DNA of 38,870 bases from Coemansia sp. RSA 487 (Eukaryota > Kickxellomycota > Kickxellomycetes > Kickxellales > Kickxellaceae): the NCBI GenBank assembly GCA_027577595.1, contig JANBRJ010000126.1, forward strand, positions 1 through 38,870, read 5' to 3'. Below the pieces are notes generated by a model. It worked only from the letters and a program-made list of their open reading frames with translations, did not search any database and was not told the origin of the DNA. The position numbers were made by a program, and so were the translations under genes. Each line of letters starts with the position of its first letter. The first letter of the stretch is position 1. Shown here piece after piece: positions 9,236-17,549 of the stretch.

Positions 9236-11245
9236 TCAATCCATGCCACCACGTCGGCGATTCAATAGCGCAAGATTATTTACACTGGACGATCTGCTTA
9301 TCGGCCGGCCATTGCTATCCATGTTTGCTGGGCTGTTTGGCATCTCGAGAACAAACATTGACGGCGACCGCCGCAGCTCCGCCGGGTAGGCGCCATCGTC
9401 CTCATCCGCACTACCCCTGCTGGTATAGCCTGCTCTGCCAAAGGCCGGCACACCATCTTCAGCACGACCAAGCGGCTGCATCGGAATATCGCGTCTATAC
9501 TGTTTTCTGTGCACAGCACGGTGTCTGTACATCCAGAAGAGCAGCGCTACCAGAATCCCACAAGTTATCAGGAACGCCAGCGCAAACACTGCGCGCGTGG
9601 TCGACGGCAGCAGAGCCCACATCACCAGCAGTCTGTGGATACCGACGAACGTGACAGGCGACCACAGCGCATCGTCGACCAGTTCAGCTGCATCGTCGAT
9701 TTCCGGCGCATCCGAGAGTCGAATCCCGGGTCTTGTGCGCGTCTTTATAGCATGGTAGCTGGGCTGGATGGTCTGCGTAACCTTTACTAGCAGCGCACCA
9801 AGTGTCCACGATACCTCTACATCGCCAACGTGGTTGACGGATTCAAAAAAGGGCGATGCAGCTTTGGCTACCCCTCCATCAAAGTCGCGCGGGACGCCAA
9901 ACCCGTTGTGCAGCACATTGACTAGCCATGCAGCCTTGAAGCATTGCATCTGTAAGCGGCCGACAACTACCTGGTCATCGTTGGTTCCAGCTGCAAGCTT
10001 GCTGACATCGTTCCACGGCTTCTGGCAGAATGCAGCGGCCTGCGTTTCAAACTTGCGCACATCCCAGACCCCACCCAACCCGAGGTAATCGTGCGATGCG
10101 TACCAGTACTCGCTGACGCCAACGAACTTCTGCGTGCCAAAATCGATCTCTGGCCCATGCACGCCGGCAAAGAAGCAGGGCTCGACGGGGCATGCTGTTT
10201 TATTGAGCAGTGGTTCGGTTGCCTTGAGGCAGTCGGCAAAACTACCAGTGCCTCGCATCACTACGGGTCTTCCATGCACAGTAGGTAGCGTCAACCCCGT
10301 TGGCAAACACGGGTCATCGACGGTAGCCATGTCTGCGCCATTCGCAGGATGCGCCGCTCCTTGCTGCATTTGCTCGACGTACCGTCGCCGTGCCTCGTTG
10401 GTACCGTGGCCTAGGAACGTTGCCACAAACACGCGGTACGCTTTGTCGTTCCCATCCAGCGTGCGCAAGGTTACTTGCGCCAAATCGTGGTCATGCAGCT
10501 GTGCGGCAACCTTGGCTGGCTCAAATGCAATTTGCGCTGACGCGCCACCCATGTCGAGGAACCCATGTGACTGCTTATGGTAATTTGAGCTGAACCCGTC
10601 CATCAGATAGTTCACCGCTACCCATCCGTACAGACCCTCCAGCTCGCCTGACACGACCTGGAAGCTCTCTTGGCAATCGGAGACCAGAAAGTCATAGTTG
10701 GCACGTGCAAACGAACATGCTGTATCGAGGATCAACGATTGGTGCGATCTAGGAAGCAAGCGCATCCCAGCGGTTGCCAACAGGTAAACCGGCGTATGTG
10801 GGACTTGCCTCTCGGGTACGGTTTTCAGCGCAAAGTCCAGCAATGGCTTGATGTGCTCGGGACCGACCTTGCGCGGGCGGTCTGAAAAGCTCGAGATGCC
10901 GGGAAAGGTTTTGAATGCCCAGTGCTCTTCGGCCGCCCGCTCAACCGCTGGAAGCAGAGTCCCGTTATTGTTGTTTGGGCCTGTTGGGTCGTCCCATGCA
11001 TACACCATGACACGCGACCCCGAGCTCCCAGCATCGATCACCACGCCGTATTTGCGCAAATCTCCAGTGATATCGTTGTCTGCTCGTTCTGGCTGTTCCT
11101 CAGACGATAGCGCTGCCGACTCGGTGTCCAGTATATAAAAATACACGCCAAAAACGCATAGCAGAGATAGCAACGACGTCAGCGCCAGTGCTGCCGGCAG
11201 CAGTCGCCATTTTCTGGTCAGCCGGACAAGCGATACCGTCTGCAT
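9236..11245 (-). CDS. YND1: GDA1/CD39 family apyrase (Golgi NTPDase, Ynd1/ENTPD4-7 type)
   Basis: Nucleoside di/triphosphatase of the apyrase superfamily, 669 residues. In Golgi lumen such enzymes hydrolyse GDP/UDP left by glycosyltransferases so that nucleotide-sugar antiporters keep working. ACR1 is DAGSSGSRV (71-79), ACR2 LLATAGMRLL (155-164), ACR3 ELEGLYGWVAVNYL (201-214, catalytic Glu in EG), ACR4 DMGGASAQIAF (231-241) and ACR5 VEVSWTLGALL (476-486). It has two membrane segments: an N-terminal one at about 16-38 and a C-terminal one at about 551-573, followed by a basic, Ser-rich cytosolic tail of about 95 residues. Two-anchor topology matches ENTPD4/7; yeast Ynd1 has only the C-terminal anchor and Gda1 only the N-terminal one. 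Confidence 0.93.
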   Translation of the reverse strand: MQTVSLVRLTRKWRLLPAALALTSLLSLLCVFGVYFYILDTESAALSSEEQPERADNDITGDLRKYGVVIDAGSSGSRVMVYAWDDPTGPNNNNGTLLPAVERAAEEHWAFKTFPGISSFSDRPRKVGPEHIKPLLDFALKTVPERQVPHTPVYLLATAGMRLLPRSHQSLILDTACSFARANYDFLVSDCQESFQVVSGELEGLYGWVAVNYLMDGFSSNYHKQSHGFLDMGGASAQIAFEPAKVAAQLHDHDLAQVTLRTLDGNDKAYRVFVATFLGHGTNEARRRYVEQMQQGAAHPANGADMATVDDPCLPTGLTLPTVHGRPVVMRGTGSFADCLKATEPLLNKTACPVEPCFFAGVHGPEIDFGTQKFVGVSEYWYASHDYLGLGGVWDVRKFETQAAAFCQKPWNDVSKLAAGTNDDQVVVGRLQMQCFKAAWLVNVLHNGFGVPRDFDGGVAKAASPFFESVNHVGDVEVSWTLGALLVKVTQTIQPSYHAIKTRTRPGIRLSDAPEIDDAAELVDDALWSPVTFVGIHRLLVMWALLPSTTRAVFALAFLITCGILVALLFWMYRHRAVHRKQYRRDIPMQPLGRAEDGVPAFGRAGYTSRGSADEDDGAYPAELRRSPSMFVLEMPNSPANMDSNGRPISRSSSVNNLALLNRRRGGMD

Positions 11246-11513
11246 CTGTTGCCGGAAAATGGGATTCTATTTTTTTTATAAAAAAAATACAGACAAGATG
11301 AGACTGAGGAGGAGGAAGAGAAAAAATACAAGAGTAATTGAAAAAGAATTTGAAAAAGAAAGGGGGAGTTTGCAAGTTGTGTGCCTGAAAAGACAGACAA
11401 AGCAAAAGACTGGTTTGAGGACTGATTTGTTTTTTTTTCCAGCCAATGACGTAAGAGAGTTTTTTTTTACTTTTGGCCAATAAAACAACATGAATTATCC
11501 CTAAAGGACATTT

Positions 11514-12905
11514 TTAAAGTTTGTCCAGGATTCTTGGAGACATTCTGATACGGAGCGCCAGGAAAATAAGGGCGGCAACAACCAGCAGTAACCCCGAGTA
11601 GACGATCGGCCACGTATACACCTTGCCATGCCCCACAGTATCGAGCATAAGGCTCGAAGTCTGCACCACAACCAGCGACGCCACCGAATACGTCATGTAT
11701 ATCAGGCCTGAAATGTACGTGATACGTGTCACTCCATAGACGGTGGCCAGCGCATTCAAAATCATCCCGACGATCGAAGCACCGGTGACGCCGAACAGCG
11801 CCGCCGATGCAACCACAGCACGCACATTCTCAAACGGCAGCCAGATGCCCAGCTGGCTGTACGCGGCAAGCGCAACCCACACGATGAGCATATTCATGGG
11901 TCCCAGCTTATCCGACAGGACGCCGGCAGCGAAGCGGCCAAAGATGCCCGACACGTTGATTATTGTCACCACAAGGGATCCCAGCTTGGTGCCTTCCTTC
12001 AGGACCTGCGCTACGTAGGTGGGCATCAGCATGTACGGGACAGTGTTGGGTCCCATGGCAAAAAAGCTGCCGCCGGCGATCAGCAGGAAGCGCCAGTCGC
12101 GGAACACCGACAGATCCAGAAGCCGCGTGGGTCGCTTTGCCGGCCGCCGCGAAATGACCAGAGGCGCCAACCCAACGCCTACTGCTATCATTATAAGCCC
12201 CAGGATACGGTGCGACCACGCGCGCCCAAACCGGTCGATACACGCGGTAGTCAGCAGGGACACCCACATGCCGCCAACCCCCGACCCCATATATACCACG
12301 GCAAGCGCCAACCCGCGGCGCTTCTTGATCCAATGCAGCGGCACTGTGACTCCCAGGATGTACGGAAACGAGGCCGCTCCGCCGTACAGCACGCCTTGCG
12401 TCAGCACCAGCTGCCAGATCTCGGTGCTGAAGGACGCCAGGATGAAAGCAACGCCCATGCTAAACGCACTAACTGCACACAGTATGCGACTATCGTACAT
12501 TTGGCTCAAAACGCCAACCACCACGCCGCACAGATTGAGCATCATGTTTTGCACCGACCCGATCCATGCAATGGTGGCCGATGGCGTGCTGGCAAACTCG
12601 TTGAGCACGTAGTGCTCTTGGTACACGCCATGCGCGCGCGTCACGCCCAAGGTCAGCATCCCCATGATGCACCCTGCTGCTGTTACGCTCCATCCGAACC
12701 ACCCGTCTTCTCTGTCGCTTTGTCCGTCGTCAAATTCGTTGGTTGGCTGCTTTGTTAAAGCATCGCCCTTGCTTTCACCTAATTTGCTGCAATGCGATGC
12801 TGTAGTCGAATTTAGGTGCTTGGTGGAGCTATATGGCGTCGTGCTGTCGTTGCTGTCTTTGCTGTTGCATGACTCGAGCGACTTTAACGATTCTTGAGCG
12901 GTCAT
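11514..12905 (-). CDS. MFS transporter, monocarboxylate-transporter (MCT/Mch) family
   Basis: Major facilitator superfamily protein, 463 residues. The first 67 residues form a Ser/Thr/Asp-rich cytosolic tail. About twelve membrane segments follow, split by a basic central loop (RRPAKRPTR). The family signature [D/E]G-x-[F/Y]GW appears as EDGWFGWSV at the start of TM1, and TM2 follows an MCT-like STPSATIAWIGSVQ. The second half opens with RDWRFLLIAGG and contains the MFS loop motif GRFAAGVLSDKLG. Fungal members include riboflavin and monocarboxylate permeases, so the substrate cannot be called. It is the first gene of the minus-strand run and diverges from the gene at 14207. Confidence 0.88.
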   Translation of the reverse strand: MTAQESLKSLESCNSKDSNDSTTPYSSTKHLNSTTASHCSKLGESKGDALTKQPTNEFDDGQSDREDGWFGWSVTAAGCIMGMLTLGVTRAHGVYQEHYVLNEFASTPSATIAWIGSVQNMMLNLCGVVVGVLSQMYDSRILCAVSAFSMGVAFILASFSTEIWQLVLTQGVLYGGAASFPYILGVTVPLHWIKKRRGLALAVVYMGSGVGGMWVSLLTTACIDRFGRAWSHRILGLIMIAVGVGLAPLVISRRPAKRPTRLLDLSVFRDWRFLLIAGGSFFAMGPNTVPYMLMPTYVAQVLKEGTKLGSLVVTIINVSGIFGRFAAGVLSDKLGPMNMLIVWVALAAYSQLGIWLPFENVRAVVASAALFGVTGASIVGMILNALATVYGVTRITYISGLIYMTYSVASLVVVQTSSLMLDTVGHGKVYTWPIVYSGLLLVVAALIFLALRIRMSPRILDKL

Positions 12906-13825
12906 GATGTAAAAATGTCAGAGCCAAATAAAGGAATACCGGCTTCCCTCCTTCAACTATGTGATTTTGGTTTAAGAAATAATGACAATGTATGGCTAGT
13001 TTTTTTTGTAAGTAAAACTAGACAGAGAGAAATGCAGCAAAAGGCTATAGCTACTGTACAAGATAAAATATAAAAGAATAATTTCAGTTCAATATTTTCT
13101 AGCCACCTGCAGCATATTCGAATTATATACGACTATCGTCTTTGTAAAATAGTACTCCTTCTTTTTCGGATAGGAGGACATCTTTACTAAGGATTAAAAC
13201 GTTTCGCCTTTGGGCAAATAGAATCACCCTCCCCCTACATTTTTTTATTCCCTAACAGTTTTTCATTTTTCTCTGCCAAGGCATTAGAATATAAACATTC
13301 AACTATTGTATTACTGTCCAAAGTGTATATTTTCGAGTATAAGGGCGGCTCTATTTCTCACTGTCTCTTGGCGCATTCTGCTAACTACAATATTGGCTAA
13401 TGTTTGGATTTAAAAAAATCCAAGAACAGTATAAGCCACAACTATAGTCCACCTAATCTTTTTTCGCCAAGACTTTAAATAGTAACAACCAGGATACGAT
13501 AAAAACACACTCATCCCCACTTTTCTCTCTAAACCTTTACCCAGTTGGACAATGAACAATGCCTTCTGTTGATCATTGATGCTGAATGCCTTCAATTACG
13601 TCATAAAAATAGGAATATAAACCTACTACTATTCAGGCATTCTAGTGTATATGTCTTTCAAAATACATGTCTATCTTTCTTATCTAGCTCGTTTAAAATG
13701 TGCGCCTTTATAAATCCACTTGTCCCAGCCAAGCCACAAATATATCACTAGCCACAGGTGGATACATCTATCCTGCACTTGGAGCTATTGCGACTAGTAG
13801 CACGTATATCGTGTGGATCCTCACA

Positions 13826-13833
13826 TCACGTGA
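13826..13833. promoter_or_regulatory. palindromic E-box TCACGTGA
   Basis: A perfect 8-bp palindrome with CACGTG core sits 380 bp upstream of the ATG at 14207 and 920 bp from the MFS ATG. TCACGTGA is the preferred Cbf1-type bHLH site in yeast. Occupancy here is inference. Confidence 0.35.
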
Positions 13834-14100
13834 GAAGAAACGCCATCCATGGGCATGCTTTTAGAGCCAACCATCGAGCACATGCTCTTTCTTTTTCATG
13901 GGATGTTCGTGCATACAGTTTCAAAGTGGCAAAAAACAGTGACTGAGTGAAAATTAGAGGCGTATACGCAAAGAAAAAAAAGAAACTCTTTTCTCTTTAT
14001 TTTTTTACCTTGTTATCTTTTTTTTTTCGTCATCGTATTGTGCTACTGCTCTTGGCTTTTTTTTTTATTTATTCCTTCTCTTGTTACATTCTTGTTATCC

Positions 14101-14124
14101 TAATAATAATAATAATAATAATAA
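14101..14124 (+). repeat. (TAA)8 microsatellite
   Basis: Eight perfect TAA units lie about 80 bp upstream of the ATG of the gene at 14207, probably within its leader. Confidence 0.95.
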
Positions 14125-14206
14125 GAGGGAGTGTGGACCGTTTTGCGGGATTTGAAACTGCAATTACTTTCTTTCCAAATTTGGACCCTAAAAAAGAAGT
14201 GTGATA

Positions 14207-16147
14207 ATGGCGGAGCAACACGATAGCCCTCCTCCTCTGCCACCTGACGACCCCCTGACGATGCAGTTCAGGATGCACCCGATTGGAGGCGGTACAGCAT
14301 CAGTAAGCACACAGCAATCAGTTATCCTCAACATGGAGATGGAGGCTGTCTCGCTTGCACGGTACACTTTTGTGGATCCTGTGGTTGCCACGCGTGGGCC
14401 AGCGCCACTGGAGCCGCCGATCGACCGCGGACGCCAGTATGCATTGCATCCAATGGCCACGCAAATAGCACGAGACCCGCTGCCGTCGACCGACCAGCTG
14501 GCGCTCCACCAGATGTACGACGAAGATGGTGCGATTGCAGAGTTTACCGAGGAGCGCAGCAACCGCCAACTATCGCACATCGCACGACGCCTGCTGCTCC
14601 CCGACTCATACGCTGAGGCCTGCTATGAGCTGCATGCGTTCATGGACGCACATCCGGTGCTGATGGAATCGGTGCAACGCAATGTGTTTAAATGTCTAAA
14701 GATATGTGCCCGTCTGTCGAAGCTTCACGGATACAACATCCACTTGATGTGGCAGGTCATCGCACAGGCAAACAAGCGTGTTGGCGAGTTTACTGAGGAG
14801 CGTGCGCATACTATAGGGCTGTGGTTCAGTAAGCTGACTAACCGAATTCGCATGATGACGGTTTCACCTGCTGCCGACGGTTCGGCGCCTCCCAGGCTGC
14901 CGATGCGGCCGCCGCCTGAGCTGCTTGATGCAAGGGCTAGAGGAAAGCTGCTTCCGTTGCCGGCGATCAATACGGCAGCACTGAATGACGTATCGTTTAA
15001 GCGAACAACCGAAACCTCTGGATCATCCTACTATCTGGCTAATCCTATCGGGCGCGTGGAGCTGCCGCCTCCGCTTCCTCCTGCTTCTATACAAGAGGAA
15101 TCGGTTGTCGAGAACGAAGAAAACGCACCAGCTGAACAAGAGCAAGAACAGGAACAAGAGCAAGAGCAAGAACAACAACAAGAAGAGGGGGAAGAGGAAG
15201 GTCAGATTATTCTATCGGAATTGCCAGCAATTTTAACAGAGGACGAGGCCGATGCAGAGCTCCTGCAGTCCAACAGAGAGGCTGAGCTCGTGGCGATCGA
15301 GCACCAACTACGCGAACTCGAGCGCATCCCACCGGGGGAGATGGGGCCGATGCTGCGAGCGGCGCTGAATCTCTTGGTTGAGATGCGGTTCCGGCTGCAA
15401 TTGGGTCTGCCGCGGGCAGCATCTGATGAGCCCCATTCAAGCTCAGCAGCCGTTTCTCTGCGGGATCTTTCACCTCTCCATCTTCCTCCCAGAGCACCAG
15501 AATCACGTGCAAACGATGTGTTTAGCACAGAAGCATATGGCGAGGACGCCAACGATGAAGAAAGAGTCATTGACTATGTACTGAACCAGATATCGACCAG
15601 CCGTAGACAGCAGCAAATGCACCAGCATGTGCCAGTCATGAACAGCAGTGCCACGCGCGGAATCTATGCGAACAACTGGCACAACCTTGGCGCACCGCTA
15701 TACATGAGGCGCCACCATGCTGGCATGATTTACCCTCCAGGCAACACCACTACTGCTATGCAGTCGCGCACCATCGAGGCACCCCGCAGTGAGCTGCGGC
15801 GTCGCAGAAGCGACGACTCTGAAGGATCGCAAGATGAGTATGACTCCACAGACGAATCTAGCCCTCCAGGACAGAATGCCAGCGTTAGCCACAGTAGTCC
15901 TCCTGTTGTTGACTTTGGCAGCATACCGCGGGAGCCAACAGCTGATATCCACACTGATAGCGATTCGGATAACCATGATGAGGAGCGGAATATTAACAAC
16001 CTCGAGCCGATCCAGCCACTGCCACCGCAACTAAGACAACAACAGCAGCAGCAGCAACAACAACAACAAACACAAGGGCGACCACTAAACCGTCGTGAGC
16101 GTCGCAGACAGTCACGCAGGCAGCGTAGGCGTCTTTACCGCATTTAA
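14207..16147 (+). CDS. large hypothetical protein, acidic Gln/Glu repeat and Arg-rich tail
   Basis: No family is recognised. It has 646 residues from the ATG at 14207; the frame also opens six bases earlier at GTG. A predicted globular helical region spans about residues 95-225, with a hexamer EFTEER occurring twice, at 112-117 and 194-199, each before a helix. The middle is disordered and acidic, with a run of E-Q dipeptides near 310-320. Another helical, Leu-rich stretch lies near 350-400, followed by a Ser/Pro/Asp-rich region, a poly-Gln run (about 611-620) and a very basic end (RRERRRQSRRQRRRLYRI) that looks like a nuclear localisation or RNA-binding tail. A nuclear or RNA-related role is inference. 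AATAAA lies about 25 bp after the stop. Confidence 0.75.
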   Translation: MAEQHDSPPPLPPDDPLTMQFRMHPIGGGTASVSTQQSVILNMEMEAVSLARYTFVDPVVATRGPAPLEPPIDRGRQYALHPMATQIARDPLPSTDQLALHQMYDEDGAIAEFTEERSNRQLSHIARRLLLPDSYAEACYELHAFMDAHPVLMESVQRNVFKCLKICARLSKLHGYNIHLMWQVIAQANKRVGEFTEERAHTIGLWFSKLTNRIRMMTVSPAADGSAPPRLPMRPPPELLDARARGKLLPLPAINTAALNDVSFKRTTETSGSSYYLANPIGRVELPPPLPPASIQEESVVENEENAPAEQEQEQEQEQEQEQQQEEGEEEGQIILSELPAILTEDEADAELLQSNREAELVAIEHQLRELERIPPGEMGPMLRAALNLLVEMRFRLQLGLPRAASDEPHSSSAAVSLRDLSPLHLPPRAPESRANDVFSTEAYGEDANDEERVIDYVLNQISTSRRQQQMHQHVPVMNSSATRGIYANNWHNLGAPLYMRRHHAGMIYPPGNTTTAMQSRTIEAPRSELRRRRSDDSEGSQDEYDSTDESSPPGQNASVSHSSPPVVDFGSIPREPTADIHTDSDSDNHDEERNINNLEPIQPLPPQLRQQQQQQQQQQQTQGRPLNRRERRRQSRRQRRRLYRI

Positions 16148-16235
16148 GGTATTGTTGTTTTTCTCATCAAAATAAATGTTTTGGATTGATGATTGACTGT
16201 AAGAGAAGAAAAGGGAACAAAAAACATTTTGAATT

Positions 16236-17048
16236 CTAATAGAGCGCGGCGGCGGCGGCAGCAACAATGGCAGCAGCAGCAAGAGAACGCTGGCCATATA
16301 CGCCAGCGGCAGCATTGTCGTTCATAACCATATTCTTTTCGCTGTCCGAAGCGAATCCCTTGCCCGATTTGGCTGCTGATCCTGTGCCTCTATTCTTGGC
16401 GGATCCTGAGACAGAGCCGGGTCTAGGCGCTGCAGACGGATCCTTACGACCGTCACGGACAGAAGGAGGCATCGCAGTAGCAGCAGCATCGGCCGTAGCA
16501 GTAGAAGTGGCATGTTCGTGCGAGTCATTGACGTCATTAAGATCCTTTGGTGCAAAGGTAGGCGACTCAAACTCCTCCTTCTTCTTTGGCTTGGCTGTCT
16601 TCTCGAACTGCTTCTGCTTTTCCTTATCCTTTGCAAGATTGCCAAACTTGGCAGCCTGCGAGCAAATGGCGTCCTGGTCACCTCGAGCCACGTGCATTCC
16701 GTCGGAGAACTCTTTCTCGGATACGCATGGTGCAAAACAAGTGGTGATCTTGGAAGCCCAGGTACACTGGCAGTCTAGATCATCGCTGGCACATGTTGCG
16801 CGTTGCATCGACGAGTGGTTGACACATAGTCGTACTTGCCCGGCAAGAGAGCAGCCAACTGCTTCTGCCGTGGGCTGCCGTGTCTGTCCCGTATTGTGCT
16901 GCGAAATCGCTGATGGCACAAGAACGGCTGCTGCTGCGACTACTGGCGCCTCGGGAGCCTCGGGCACATTCTTCGATGTACCAGCGTGAGTGAGGGCCAA
17001 GCATAAAGCTAGTGGAGCTGCGACTGTTGAAAGTGACCTGAAGACCAT
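16236..17048 (-). CDS. secreted GPI-type protein with an 8-cysteine domain (second copy)
   Basis: The protein has 270 residues: a signal peptide (about 1-22, LSTVAAPLALCLALTHAG) and a short Ala/Pro/Val-rich linker. An 8-cysteine domain at C66-C129 is spaced C-x8-C-x10-C-x6-C-x-C-x8-C-x3-C-x20-C, which differs by one residue from the protein at 2070. Both end the domain with C-S-Q. A Lys/Glu-rich stretch, a Ser/Gly/Lys-rich spacer and a terminal Ala-rich hydrophobic tail (SLAAAAIVAAAAAALY) fit a GPI signal. Cell-surface or wall location is expected; the function is unknown. It converges with the gene at 14207 (stops 88 bp apart). Confidence 0.82.
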   Translation of the reverse strand: MVFRSLSTVAAPLALCLALTHAGTSKNVPEAPEAPVVAAAAVLVPSAISQHNTGQTRQPTAEAVGCSLAGQVRLCVNHSSMQRATCASDDLDCQCTWASKITTCFAPCVSEKEFSDGMHVARGDQDAICSQAAKFGNLAKDKEKQKQFEKTAKPKKKEEFESPTFAPKDLNDVNDSHEHATSTATADAAATAMPPSVRDGRKDPSAAPRPGSVSGSAKNRGTGSAAKSGKGFASDSEKNMVMNDNAAAGVYGQRSLAAAAIVAAAAAALY

Positions 17049-17549
17049 TTACAAAACGTATGTTTATTTTTTTTTTTTTTGCAATGTGAAAGACTAGAGT
17101 GGTTATTGTGAAATGCCAGGGATTTTATTTAATGAACGTTATCAAGAAGAAAGCGCAAAAATAGAGGAAAAGGAGAGATTGCTTGACGTCGGTGTTAGTA
17201 ACTTTTTGGTTTGATCAACATCTCTTTATATTTTCTTTATTTGAGATATGTGTATGTGGGGGTGGTGTTGTATAGATGTTGCCTTTGTCTCTTGGCCTCT
17301 CCCTTCCTTTGGACATTCGGAACAACATTATAATTATATCTAGCAATAGTGAAACAAAAACATTGTACTTTTAATTAAACATAAATAGCCCATATGGATA
17401 GAAACCAGATAAAATAGAAAAGCACACATCTCCCCACATCGAACAAATATGGACGAACAAAAAAATAAACTATAGAACTATCTTTTCTCCGCCTTTATTG
17501 TCCACATGGGAAGGGGGAGGGGATATCGTTATTTTCTTTCTTTCTTCAT
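17049..17549. other. intergenic, promoter of the 8-Cys gene
   Basis: This 501 bp AT-rich stretch lies between two minus-strand genes. It holds a T tract near 17067-17080, a CRE-like TGACGTC at 17184-17190 (ATF/CREB half palindrome) and a CT-rich segment near 17280-17320. No gene is seen. Confidence 0.45.

Larger units (their letters stand above)
12906..14206. other. 1.3 kb divergent intergenic region
   Basis: This is the longest gene-free stretch in the left 34 kb. It contains a TCACGTGA palindrome (13826-13833), T-rich leader sequence at about 13975-14080 and a TAA microsatellite (14101-14124). Short open frames at 13410-13595, 13545-13751, 13758-13946 and 13947-14204 are AT-driven or begin at non-ATG codons, and none is protein-like. 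It must include the promoters of the MFS gene and of the gene at 14207. Confidence 0.5.

Noticed and set aside
9700-9735. GTCGAATCCCGGG, resembling a tRNA T-arm (B box)
   Set aside because: It lies inside the apyrase coding frame and no A box, anticodon arm or acceptor stem can be formed around it.
13758-14204. Short plus-strand frames upstream of the gene at 14207
   Set aside because: The first begins at GTG and the second is Phe/Ile-rich translation of T tracts and TAA/ATA repeats.
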